A stretch of DNA of 64,000 bases from Hydrocarboniphaga effusa AP103 (lineage in GTDB: Bacteria > Pseudomonadota > Gammaproteobacteria > Nevskiales > Nevskiaceae). The stretch lies in assembly GCF_000271305.1 (NCBI RefSeq), contig NZ_AKGD01000004.1:678633-742632 (forward strand), in the 5' to 3' direction. Positions within the stretch are counted from its first letter, which is position 1; each line of letters starts with the position of its first letter. Shown piece after piece: positions 8,408 through 16,668 of the stretch. The notes beneath the pieces are model-generated. The model saw only the letters and a program-made list of their open reading frames with translations. It had not been told where the DNA came from and ran no database searches. Made by a program: the position numbers and the translations under genes.

Positions 8408-11092
8408 ATGGGCGCAGAACTCGACTTAGCCGAAGACGAAGCCGCCGCCGTTTTTTCGGCGCGCAAGATTCGCGCGCGCCTGCGCGCCGACACCGTCAAA
8501 CCGATCGTCGCCTTCCGCGACACCCTCGCCTGGGGCCGCGACCGGCTCTACGGATTGTTCGATGAAGGCCAGCCGGCTGACTCGCTCGTGCATGCTCGCG
8601 CGCACATCGTCGACGAAGTGCTGCGTGAAGCCTGGCTGCGTGCGCTGCCCGAGACGCTGGCCGGCGTGACGCTCGTCGCGGTCGGCGGTTACGGTCGCGG
8701 CGAACTGCTGCCACATTCGGACATCGACATCCTGCTCCTGCATGCCGGCGATGCGCTCGACCAGCATCGCGGCGCGCTCGAACGTTTCACCGCGTTCCTG
8801 TGGGACATCGGCCTCGAAGTCGGCCAGAGCGTACGCACCGTCGACGAATGCGTCAGCGAGGCGGCCAAGGACATCACCGTCATCACCAATCTGATCGAAT
8901 CGAGATGGCTGATCGGTGATGCGAGCCTCTACACCCAGATGCAAGCGGCGCTGACGCCCGACAAGGTCTGGCCGGTCGGCGAATTCTTCCGTGCCAAGCG
9001 CGAGGAACAGGCCGCGCGTTACCGCAAGTACGACGACACCGGCTACAAGCTCGAGCCCAACGTCAAGGAAAGCCCGGGCGGCCTGCGCGACATCCATACG
9101 ATCGGCTGGGTCGCCAAGCGCCACTTCGGCGCGCAGACGCTGCACGAACTGCGCGAACGCGGATTCCTGACCAAGAACGAGTGCGACGAGCTGTTCGCCG
9201 GCCAGGATTTCCTGTGGCGCGTGCGCTTCGCGCTGCACATGATCACGGGCCGCCGCGAAGACCGTTTGCTGTTCGATCACCAGATCAAGGTCGCCGGACT
9301 GTTCGGTTATGTGGACACCGACAAGAACCGCGCGGTCGAGCAGTTCATGCAGCTGTACTACCGCACGATCAAGTCGCTGTCCTGTCTCAACGACATGCTG
9401 CTGCAGCTGTTCGACGACGCGATCCTGCATGGCGACCAGCAGCCGCCCGCAGTGCCGCTCAATGCACGCTTCCAGACGCGCGGCGCGTACATCGAGGCGC
9501 GCGACGAGGAGGTGTTTCGCAAGCAGCCGGCGGCGCTCATCGAAATCTTCCTGCTGCTGCAGCAGAACCCCAAGCTCGCCGGCATTTCGGCGGCGACGGT
9601 TCGGCTGATCCTGCGCGACAACCGCCTGCTCACGCAGGAGGCGCGCGAAGATTCGCGCGCACGCGGCCTGTTCATCGAGATGTTCCGTCACGGCGCGGGC
9701 CTGACGCGCAATCTGCGGCGCATGAACCGTTACGGCGTGCTCGGGCGCTACCTGCCGGCATTCGGCAAGGTGGTAGGGCTCATGCAGTACGACCTGTTCC
9801 ACACGCTCACGGTCGACGAGCATTCGCTTTACGTGGTGCGCAATGTGCGCCGCATGGCGCTGCCGCGCTTCGCGCACGAATTGCCGTTCTGCAATGAGCT
9901 GTTCGGCAAGCTCGAGAAACCCAAGCTGCTCTACATCGCCGCGTTCTTCCACGACATGTGCAAGGGCAGCGGCGGCGATCACTCCGAACTCGGCCTGCTC
10001 GAAGCCAGGAAGTTCTGTCTCGATCACGGCCTTTCGCACGCGGATGCGGAGATTGTCGGCTGGCTTGTGAAGAATCACCTGACGATGTCGCTGACCGCGC
10101 AGCGCGCCGACATCAGCGATCCCGAGGTGGTCACCGCGTTCGCGAGGAAAGTGGCCGCGCGCGAGCGGCTCGATTACCTGTTCCTGCTGACGGTCGCCGA
10201 CATTCGCGCAACCAATCCTGCGCTCTGGAATTCGTGGCGCGCGACCTTGCTGACCGATCTGTATCGCTCGACCGCGCGTGCGCTCGAACGCGGTCTCGAC
10301 AACCCTTTGCAAGCCAGCGACATCGCGACCGAAGCACAGATCGCGGCGCTCGAAATCCTCAAGGGCTCGGGTGTGACGCCCGAGCAGGCGCGAGCGGTCT
10401 GGGCGCGCTTCGAAAGCGATTACTTCCTGCGCCATTCGCCGCAAGAGCTCGCCTGGCATCTGCCCGAGATCATCAACGCCAAGCCCGAGGAGCTGCCGCT
10501 GATCCTGGTCAGCATGCTCGATGGACGTGGCACCACGGTGTTCGTCTACACACCCGATCGCGATCATCTGTTCGGCCTGTCCACCGGCGTGCTCGCTCGC
10601 CTGGGACTCAACATTCTCGATGCGCGCATCAACACCACGGCAGACGGCTTCACGCTCGACTCCTACGTGGTCATGGAGGGCGACGGCAGTGCGATTTCGC
10701 AGGGGCATCGCTTCGAAGAGATTCGCGACTCCCTGCATCGCGTGCTCGCCGATCCGAACATCTCGGTCGTCGACGTCAATCGCCGCACCTCGCAGAAACT
10801 CAAGCACTTCGATACGCCGACCGATGTGAGCTTCTCGCTCGACAAGGTGCGCAACCGCACGATTCTCGAACTCGTGACGGCCGATCGCCCCGGCCTGCTG
10901 TCGATGATCGGCCGCATCTTCCAGAAGCGCGGGCTGCTGCTCGACGCCGCCAAGATCGGCACCATCGGCGAGCGCGCCGAAGACGTTTTCTTCATCACCG
11001 ATGCCGATCACAAGCCGATCAGCGACCCGTCACAGCTGGACGAGCTGCGCGAAGTGCTCGTCCGCACCCTCGATCACAACAGCACTCACTAA
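8408..11092 (+). CDS. glnD: Bifunctional PII uridylyltransferase / uridylyl-removing enzyme
   Basis: Glutamine sensor that uridylylates PII proteins when glutamine is low and deuridylylates them when it is high. The 894-residue protein shows the nucleotidyltransferase motif GGYGRGELLPHSDIDILLL around residue 93, an HD hydrolase domain with FFHDMCKGSGGDHSELG near residue 515, and two C-terminal ACT domains (about 705-780 and 815-890), the second with ADRPGLLSMIGRIFQKRGLL. All expected catalytic residues are visible. It starts ATG 55 bases after the map terminator, and dapD follows by 9 bases, so it likely heads the dapD-dapE transcript. The PII gene glnB is not in the window. Confidence 0.96.
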   Translation: MGAELDLAEDEAAAVFSARKIRARLRADTVKPIVAFRDTLAWGRDRLYGLFDEGQPADSLVHARAHIVDEVLREAWLRALPETLAGVTLVAVGGYGRGELLPHSDIDILLLHAGDALDQHRGALERFTAFLWDIGLEVGQSVRTVDECVSEAAKDITVITNLIESRWLIGDASLYTQMQAALTPDKVWPVGEFFRAKREEQAARYRKYDDTGYKLEPNVKESPGGLRDIHTIGWVAKRHFGAQTLHELRERGFLTKNECDELFAGQDFLWRVRFALHMITGRREDRLLFDHQIKVAGLFGYVDTDKNRAVEQFMQLYYRTIKSLSCLNDMLLQLFDDAILHGDQQPPAVPLNARFQTRGAYIEARDEEVFRKQPAALIEIFLLLQQNPKLAGISAATVRLILRDNRLLTQEAREDSRARGLFIEMFRHGAGLTRNLRRMNRYGVLGRYLPAFGKVVGLMQYDLFHTLTVDEHSLYVVRNVRRMALPRFAHELPFCNELFGKLEKPKLLYIAAFFHDMCKGSGGDHSELGLLEARKFCLDHGLSHADAEIVGWLVKNHLTMSLTAQRADISDPEVVTAFARKVAARERLDYLFLLTVADIRATNPALWNSWRATLLTDLYRSTARALERGLDNPLQASDIATEAQIAALEILKGSGVTPEQARAVWARFESDYFLRHSPQELAWHLPEIINAKPEELPLILVSMLDGRGTTVFVYTPDRDHLFGLSTGVLARLGLNILDARINTTADGFTLDSYVVMEGDGSAISQGHRFEEIRDSLHRVLADPNISVVDVNRRTSQKLKHFDTPTDVSFSLDKVRNRTILELVTADRPGLLSMIGRIFQKRGLLLDAAKIGTIGERAEDVFFITDADHKPISDPSQLDELREVLVRTLDHNSTH

Positions 11093-11101
11093 AGCTCACA
11101 C

Positions 11102-11923
11102 ATGAATCTGCTTGATCTGCGCGTGTCCATCGAACACGCCTGGGAACGCCGCGACAGCCTCAACTCCAGCGATACCAAGACGCGTGAGAACGTGCTCGCC
11201 GCAATCGCGCTGCTCGACAGCGGGCAGGCCCGCGTCGCCGAGCCCACCGAGAACGGCTGGCAAGTCAACGACTGGCTCAAGAAGGCTGTGCTGCTGTTCT
11301 TCCGCCTGCACGACAACATCCCGATCGAGATGGGCCAGCTCGGCGGCTACGACAAGGTGCCGCTCAAGTACGACGGCTGGACCGCCGAGGATTTCCAGAA
11401 AGCCGGCACGCGCGTGGTGCCGCCCGCCGCGGTTCGCAAGGGCGCCTTCGTGGCCTCCGGCGCGATCCTGATGCCGAGCTACGTGAACATCGGCGCCTAC
11501 GTGGGCAAGGGCACGATGGTCGACACCTGGGCGACGGTCGGCTCCTGCGCGCAGATCGGCGAGCGCGTGCATCTGTCCGGCGGCGTCGGCATCGGCGGCG
11601 TGCTCGAACCGCTGCAGGCTTCGCCGACGATCATCGAAGACGACTGCTTCATCGGCGCGCGCTCGGAGATCGTCGAAGGCGTGATCGTCGAAAAGGGCGC
11701 GGTGATCTCGATGGGCGTGTTCATCGGTCAGAGCACGCCGATCTACGATCGCGCGAGCGGCGAGATCACGTATGGCCGCGTACCGTCAGGTGCCGTTGTG
11801 GTGCCGGGTTCGCTGCCCAAGGACGGCGGCCGCTACAACCTCAACGCGGCGATCATCGTCAAGCGCGTCGATCTGCAAACCCGCAGCAAGGTCGGCATCA
11901 ACGCGCTGCTGCGCGACGAGTGA
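11102..11923 (+). CDS. dapD: 2,3,4,5-tetrahydropyridine-2,6-dicarboxylate N-succinyltransferase
   Basis: Succinyl-CoA-dependent step of the succinylase branch of diaminopimelate/lysine synthesis. The 273 residues match the family. The N-terminal helical domain starts MNLLDLRVSIEHAWERR. The C-terminal half is a left-handed beta helix of hexapeptide repeats (GAILMPSYVNIGAYVGKG, GTMVDTWATVG, GGVGIGGVLEP), ending INALLRDE. dapE follows almost immediately, so substrate passes DapD to DapC/ArgD to DapE; the aminotransferase gene is elsewhere. Confidence 0.97.
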   Translation: MNLLDLRVSIEHAWERRDSLNSSDTKTRENVLAAIALLDSGQARVAEPTENGWQVNDWLKKAVLLFFRLHDNIPIEMGQLGGYDKVPLKYDGWTAEDFQKAGTRVVPPAAVRKGAFVASGAILMPSYVNIGAYVGKGTMVDTWATVGSCAQIGERVHLSGGVGIGGVLEPLQASPTIIEDDCFIGARSEIVEGVIVEKGAVISMGVFIGQSTPIYDRASGEITYGRVPSGAVVVPGSLPKDGGRYNLNAAIIVKRVDLQTRSKVGINALLRDE

Positions 11924-11930
11924 GCCCGCG

Positions 11931-13091
11931 GTGAGACGGGAGACGGGAGACGGGAGACGGCTTGAAGCAGCCCCCGTTCTCGACCTGCTCTGCGCATTGA
12001 TCGCGCGGCGCTCGAATACGCCGGACGACGCCGGCTGTTGCGAGCTGCTCGAATCGCGCCTCGCGCCGCTGGGCTTTTCGTTCGAGTACATCAATGCCGG
12101 CGGCGTGACGAACCTGTGGGCCACACTCGGCAGCGGCGCGCCGCTGATGATCCTGGCCGGCCACACCGATGTGGTGCCGACCGGCCCGCTCGCACAATGG
12201 ACCAGCGATCCGTTCACGCCGACCGTGCGCGACGGCCTGCTCTATGGCCGCGGTGCGGCGGACATGAAATCGGGCATCGCGGCGATGGTCTGCGCGGTCG
12301 AACGTGTGCTCGCGCAGGGTCCGGTCAAAGGCACGCTCGCGTTCCTGATCACGAGCGACGAGGAAGGCGCGGCCCGATACGGCACGCGCCATGTCGTCGA
12401 CGTACTCAAGGCGCGCGGCGTGGTGCCGGATTACGCGATCGTCGGCGAGGCTTCGTCGAACGAAACACTCGGCGATCGCATCGTCACCGGCCGTCGCGGC
12501 TCGCTGGGCTGTAATCTGCGCGTGATCGGCAAGCAAGGCCACGTCGCGTATCCGCACAAGGCCGACAATCCCGTGCACCGGCTCGCGAGCGCAATGGCCG
12601 AACTCGTCGCGATTGCGTGGGATACGGGTAACGAAAGCTTTCCGCCGACCTCGTTCCAGGTATCGAACTTCAACGGCGGCACCGGAGCGAACAATGTCAT
12701 TCCGGGCGAAGCGACTGCGGTCTTCAACTTCCGTTATTGCACCGAATCGACCGCCGACTCGCTCAAGGCGCGCGTGCACGCGGTGCTCGATCGTCACTGC
12801 CCGCAGTACGAAGCGGACTGGTGGCTGTCGGGCGAGCCGTTTTTGACGCGGCGTGGCGCGCTGATCGAAGCCGCCGAAGCAGCCTGCCTTTCAGTGGCCG
12901 GGCGCAAGCCGGACTTCTTCACGGGCGGCGGCACTTCGGACGCGCGTTTCATCGCGCCCTGGGGCGCGCAGACCGTCGAGATCGGGCCCATCAGCGACAG
13001 CATCCACAAGATCAACGAGCACGTGCGTATCGACGATCTGGAGCCGCTGTCCGCGATTTATCAGAGCATTCTCGAACGCCTGATGCGCTGA
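11931..13091 (+). CDS. dapE: Succinyl-diaminopimelate desuccinylase
   Basis: Zinc enzyme that hydrolyses N-succinyl-LL-DAP to LL-DAP and succinate for lysine and peptidoglycan. The M20 ligands are visible in order: LAGHTDVVPTG (His), YGRGAADMKSG (Asp), TSDEEG (catalytic and ligand Glu), GEASSNE (Glu) and IHKINEHV (His). The family N-terminus aligns at VLDLLCALIARRSNTPDDAG. The best start is the GTG at 11931, eight bases after dapD stops, adding about 14 residues encoded partly by the heptamer repeat, for 386 residues. No ATG lies near. The stop overlaps the next start (TGATG). Confidence 0.93.
   Translation: MRRETGDGRRLEAAPVLDLLCALIARRSNTPDDAGCCELLESRLAPLGFSFEYINAGGVTNLWATLGSGAPLMILAGHTDVVPTGPLAQWTSDPFTPTVRDGLLYGRGAADMKSGIAAMVCAVERVLAQGPVKGTLAFLITSDEEGAARYGTRHVVDVLKARGVVPDYAIVGEASSNETLGDRIVTGRRGSLGCNLRVIGKQGHVAYPHKADNPVHRLASAMAELVAIAWDTGNESFPPTSFQVSNFNGGTGANNVIPGEATAVFNFRYCTESTADSLKARVHAVLDRHCPQYEADWWLSGEPFLTRRGALIEAAEAACLSVAGRKPDFFTGGGTSDARFIAPWGAQTVEIGPISDSIHKINEHVRIDDLEPLSAIYQSILERLMR
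11933..11960 (+). repeat. Heptanucleotide tandem repeat, 4 x GAGACGG, at the dapE start
   Basis: Four perfect copies of a 7-bp unit. They begin two bases into the only plausible GTG start of dapE and are translated as its first residues. Seven is not a multiple of three, so gain or loss of one unit would shift the reading frame between that GTG and the conserved body of DapE. Similar G-rich heptamer runs occur between genes in xanthomonads, from general memory. Confidence 0.85.
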
Positions 13092-14086
13092 TGCGCAGCG
13101 TCTCGACGTTCGCTCCGGGCTTCGGTCTGCGCAGTGCGCTCGTGCAGACCGTGCTCGCGTCCAAGCGGCCCGCGGCCAGGCATTGGCGCAAGCGCGGTAT
13201 CGATCTCGCGCCGATCTCGACGAGCCATGTGCTCGATTGCGGCGATGGCGTTCGCCTGACCGGCCACTACACGCCACAGCCGCAGGCACCGCGCGCGCTC
13301 GTCGTGCTGATTCATGGCTGGGAAGGCAATCACGACTCGGCGTATCTGGTCTCGATGGCCTGCGCGCTGCATCGGGCCGGATACGCGGTGTTTCGCCTGA
13401 ACCTGCGCGATCACGGCGGCTCCCACGCACTCAATCAGGCCATGTTCCACTCGGCGCGCATGAGCGAAGTGCTCGGCGCGGTGCGCGCGATCCGGGCACT
13501 CGATGGGCACACACCTGCGGCCGAATTCGCGGTGATCGGTTTCTCGCTCGGTGGAAATTTTGCGCTGCGCGTCGGCTTGCAAGGGCCGGCAACAGGCTTA
13601 TACCCACGCGTGTCGATCGGCATTTCGCCTTCGATTCATCCGCGTCACACGCTCGAAGCCATCGACAACGGACCCAGGGTTTTCCAGCGCTACTTTCTGC
13701 AGAAGTGGCTGCTGACGCAGCAGCTCAAGGCCGAAGCCTGGCCAGGCCAGTACGACTTCACGAGTCACCGCAAGCTGCGCAACTTCATCGAGATGACGCA
13801 GCGCTTCGTCGAGGATTTCACCGAGTACGACGGGCTCGAAGACTACTTCGAGCGTTATACGCTCACGCCCGAGATGCTCGTGAACTCGCCCTCGCCGCTC
13901 GGGATCATCACCGCGGGCGACGACTCGGTGGTTCCGATCGCCGATTTCACCGGGCTTTCGGCACGCGGCTCGGTGATGCACTACGAAGCCACCGATCGCG
14001 GCGGCCATTGCGGCTTCATTCAGGACTGGCGCCTGAACACCTGGACCGAAGACCGCGTGCTCGAACTGCTGGCCCGCGCTAGCTGA
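13091..14086 (+). CDS. Alpha/beta-fold hydrolase, YheT/serine-aminopeptidase-like
   Basis: A 331-residue alpha/beta hydrolase of unknown substrate. The oxyanion-hole region is LIHGWEGNHDSAYL, the nucleophile elbow is GFSLGGNFAL (Ser), an acid-loop candidate is ITAGDDSVVP, and the catalytic His is in DRGGHCGF. The triad therefore looks complete. The N-terminal 60 residues are basic, with no signal peptide. The ATG overlaps the dapE stop by one base, so it is coupled to lysine biosynthesis genes, though nothing in the protein ties it to lysine. Its end overlaps the convergent 5'-nucleotidase gene by 8 bases. An ester or lipid substrate is a guess. Confidence 0.85.
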   Translation: MRSVSTFAPGFGLRSALVQTVLASKRPAARHWRKRGIDLAPISTSHVLDCGDGVRLTGHYTPQPQAPRALVVLIHGWEGNHDSAYLVSMACALHRAGYAVFRLNLRDHGGSHALNQAMFHSARMSEVLGAVRAIRALDGHTPAAEFAVIGFSLGGNFALRVGLQGPATGLYPRVSIGISPSIHPRHTLEAIDNGPRVFQRYFLQKWLLTQQLKAEAWPGQYDFTSHRKLRNFIEMTQRFVEDFTEYDGLEDYFERYTLTPEMLVNSPSPLGIITAGDDSVVPIADFTGLSARGSVMHYEATDRGGHCGFIQDWRLNTWTEDRVLELLARAS

Positions 14087-14993
14087 TCTTCAGCAGGTTG
14101 GCGATGCCGGCCGCGACGTGGCCGGTCGGCGCCACGAGCGCAGCCGAATCGCAGTGGCGCGTCTGGTCGTCGAAGAAGAAATCGGGCTCGAATTCGCGCA
14201 GGAATGCGCCTTTGTCGAGCCCGCCGAGGAACATCGCCTCGTCGACCTCGATGCCCCACTGCATGAGCGTGCGCACCGCGCGCTCGTGCGCGGGCGCGCT
14301 GCGCGCGGTCACGAGCGCAGTACGCAGGCGCATCGGTGCATGGCCTTCGCCCGCTTTCTGCAAACGATCGAGCGCATCGAGCAGGGGCTTGAACGGACCC
14401 GGCGGCAACGGCGTGCTCGCGCGCTCGGTTTCATGCTCGATGAACGCCGGCAGGCCGTCGCGCTGAAACACCTGCTCGGCTTCGTCGGAGAACAGCACGG
14501 CGTCGCCGTCGAAGGCAATGCGCACTTCATCAGGATACTGCTCGGCCGCGCGCACCGAGTTCGGATAGACGCGCGCCGCCGGAAAGCCAGCTTCGAGCGC
14601 GTCGCGCACATCGGCCTCGTTGGTCGACAGGAACAGCACGGCGCCGAGCGGCTTCAGATAACGATACGGCGAGCGCCCGCGCGTGAACACGCCGCGCTCG
14701 ATCGAAAGCCCGTGCGCGCGCGAGGAGCGGAACACGCGCAAGCCCGACACCGGATCGTTGCGCGACAGGATCACCACTTCGACGCGATTCGCCTCGGCCG
14801 TATTGAACGCGAGCAGCTTGCGCACGAGCGGAAATGCGGCGCCCGGCTTGGCGACCTGGTCGATGCGCTCGAGTTGTACGCTCATGTAGGCGCGATCGTC
14901 GCTGCTTTCGAAGACCTGGTTCTCTTCTTCGAAGTCGAAAAGCGCGCGCGAAGACAATGCGACGACGAGCTTGTTCTGCAGGCTCACGGCCAT
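14079..14993 (-). CDS. 5'-nucleotidase, cytosolic PF06189-type
   Basis: A 304-residue protein resembling the bacterial family related to eukaryotic cytosolic 5'-nucleotidase I, which dephosphorylates nucleoside monophosphates. Visible family features are ALSSRALFDFEEEN at the N-terminus, where the nucleophile region sits, VILSRNDPVSGLRVF, AFDGDAVLFSDEAEQVF with an acidic DGD pair, and FLGGLDKGAFLREFEPDFFFDD near the C-terminus. The start ATG lies one base after the stop of the upstream SDR gene, so the two form an operon. Specificity cannot be read from the sequence. Confidence 0.8.
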   Translation of the reverse strand: MAVSLQNKLVVALSSRALFDFEEENQVFESSDDRAYMSVQLERIDQVAKPGAAFPLVRKLLAFNTAEANRVEVVILSRNDPVSGLRVFRSSRAHGLSIERGVFTRGRSPYRYLKPLGAVLFLSTNEADVRDALEAGFPAARVYPNSVRAAEQYPDEVRIAFDGDAVLFSDEAEQVFQRDGLPAFIEHETERASTPLPPGPFKPLLDALDRLQKAGEGHAPMRLRTALVTARSAPAHERAVRTLMQWGIEVDEAMFLGGLDKGAFLREFEPDFFFDDQTRHCDSAALVAPTGHVAAGIANLLKIS

Positions 14994-14994
14994 G

Positions 14995-15783
14995 TCAGGT
15001 CACCTTCGCGCGCTTGAGCGCGAACGAGGCCAGACGCGGCGCGAAGCGTTTGACGAGCACCGCGAGCGCTTCTTTTCCGATGACGATTTCCTCGCGGTCG
15101 GCCGCGACCGCGCTCCAGATCTTGCGCGCGCAGCGCTGCGCATCCATGCCTTTTTCCTGGCCGCGATCCATGAGGCCGTGACGCTCGCCGCTGGCGGTGA
15201 TCGCGTTGATCGAGACGTTCGTGCGGATGTAGCCCGGGCAGACGATCGTGACTTTCACGCCGCTGCGCCAGGATTCGGCGCGCACCGAATCGAAGAACCC
15301 CTGCACGGCATGCTTGGCGGCCGCGTAACCCGAACGCTGAGGCGTGCCGAGATAGCCCACCACGCTCGAAATGGCGACGATGTGGCCCTGCCCACGCGCG
15401 CTCATGCCGGGAAGCACCGCCTTGGTCAGCGCCACGGGAGCGAAGAAATCGAGCTCGAAGATGCGCCGGTAGACCGCCATACTGGTGTCCATCACCGAGC
15501 TGCGCTGCGAAATGCCGGCGTTGTTCACGAGCACGTCGACCGGCCCGAAGAACGCGACGGCGCGATCGTGCAGGCTGTCGGCGTCGAAGTCGGTCAAGTC
15601 GGCCGGCAGCAGCGCGACGTTCTGCGGATGCGCGCAGGCCGAGCGAACGCGCTCGAGCTCGGCTTGCCGGCGCGCGCTCAACACGAGTTTGGCCCCGGCG
15701 GCGCTGGCCTCGTAGGCCATCGCCTCGCCGATGCCACTCGATGCACCGGTGATCCAGACCACCTTGCCTGCAATATCCGTCAT
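14995..15783 (-). CDS. Short-chain dehydrogenase/reductase, DHRS7-like
   Basis: Classical SDR of 262 residues. It has the cofactor loop TGASSGIGEAM, NNAGIS, and the catalytic Ser (AISSVVGYLG) and YAAAK Tyr/Lys pair, followed by VCPGYIRTNVSINAI. LSARR at the end of strand two suggests NADP(H) preference. The start MTDIAGKVVWITGASSG is chosen over an in-frame extension of about 60 residues that lacks family similarity. It is immediately upstream of the 5'-nucleotidase. Homologues act on varied alcohols or ketones, including lipids and steroids; the substrate here is unknown. Confidence 0.88.
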   Translation of the reverse strand: MTDIAGKVVWITGASSGIGEAMAYEASAAGAKLVLSARRQAELERVRSACAHPQNVALLPADLTDFDADSLHDRAVAFFGPVDVLVNNAGISQRSSVMDTSMAVYRRIFELDFFAPVALTKAVLPGMSARGQGHIVAISSVVGYLGTPQRSGYAAAKHAVQGFFDSVRAESWRSGVKVTIVCPGYIRTNVSINAITASGERHGLMDRGQEKGMDAQRCARKIWSAVAADREEIVIGKEALAVLVKRFAPRLASFALKRAKVT

Positions 15784-15971
15784 GTCGCGTCCTGTTGGCT
15801 CAAACAAGGGCCGGCCGACCACGAGTCTGTCGCGACCGGCCGGGGGTTTCAATGCAGCGAGGTGATGGCTTGCGGTAGCACCGTGAGTCTTGCGAGCTTC
15901 GGGCTTCTGCCTTGACGCGCAGCTTCGAGTGGTAGAGTCGGTTTTGCGTTTCGCGAACATCGACCTCACCC

Positions 15972-16652
15972 ATGCTCTATCGTCCTCACGATCCAGCCCG
16001 CCGGCGCCTGATGCTCGGAGCCCTGCCGCTGGCGCTGGCCGGCTGCACCCCCGATTCGACGCTCGGCATGCTGCACGACAGCTTCACCGCCACCCTGGGC
16101 GGCAGCGACGCGTACGCGCGCACGCGCCAGCAGGTCGACGACCTTGCCTTCGCCCAGCTCGGCGTGCGCATCGGTCGCGGGGGCCGCGGCATCATGGTGC
16201 TCAACGAGGTGCGGGGCGACGATCTGTACTGGATTTCGGCGAACCGCATCCTGCTCGTCACGCGCAAGGGCCGCATCGTGCGGTCGGTGGGGCTTGCGTC
16301 CGACCTGCTCGGCACGCGCTTGTTCGGGCAGGACCTGCTCGATGCCTACGACTACGAGCATCCGCAGATCGATGGCCTGGAAACCTCCAGGAGCGTCGAC
16401 ACGGCGGCGGCCCACGGCGAATCGGTGCGCGCCCGCTTTCGCGTCGAAGGCAGCGAGACGATCAGCATTCTCGATCGCCCGTTCGAAACCCTGCGCGTTC
16501 GCGAGGAGGCCCGCTACGGCGCCAATCGCTGGAAGGCGACGAATCTGCACTGGCTCAGCAAGCGCAGCGCGCTGATCTGGCAAAGCCGGCAGTTCATCAT
16601 CGACGGCAGCCCGGCGATCGAGTTTCAGGTGCTGAAGCGACCGCCGGCCTGA
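15972..16652 (+). CDS. YjbF/GfcB-family outer-membrane lipoprotein
   Basis: A 226-residue lipoprotein: Arg-rich n-region, hydrophobic segment and lipobox LALAGC with Cys25. The body matches the YjbF (GfcB) family of exopolysaccharide/group 4 capsule loci, with GIMVLNEVRGDDLYWISANRI, RIVRSVGLASDL and a C-terminal NLHWLSKRSALIWQSRQFI. In E. coli yjbEFGH and gfcABCDE this protein works with YjbH/GfcD in outer-membrane polysaccharide secretion. Here it is on its own strand, converging on the YjbH-like gene with only 16 bases between the stops. An upstream TTGACG-like box at 15912 suggests its own promoter. Confidence 0.8.
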   Translation: MLYRPHDPARRRLMLGALPLALAGCTPDSTLGMLHDSFTATLGGSDAYARTRQQVDDLAFAQLGVRIGRGGRGIMVLNEVRGDDLYWISANRILLVTRKGRIVRSVGLASDLLGTRLFGQDLLDAYDYEHPQIDGLETSRSVDTAAAHGESVRARFRVEGSETISILDRPFETLRVREEARYGANRWKATNLHWLSKRSALIWQSRQFIIDGSPAIEFQVLKRPPA

Positions 16653-16668
16653 GACGCATCGGGTCGCC

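Noticed and set aside
8426..11011. Minus-strand open frame of 861 codons opposite glnD
   Set aside because: GlnD on the plus strand is unmistakable. Long antisense frames are common where GC-rich codons dominate, and the translation is Gln/Ala/Arg/Val-rich with no family motif.
11933..11960. Start of a CRISPR array or larger satellite at the heptamer repeat
   Set aside because: Units are only 7 bases, directly abutting and lie in a gene; there are no spacers and no cas genes in the window.
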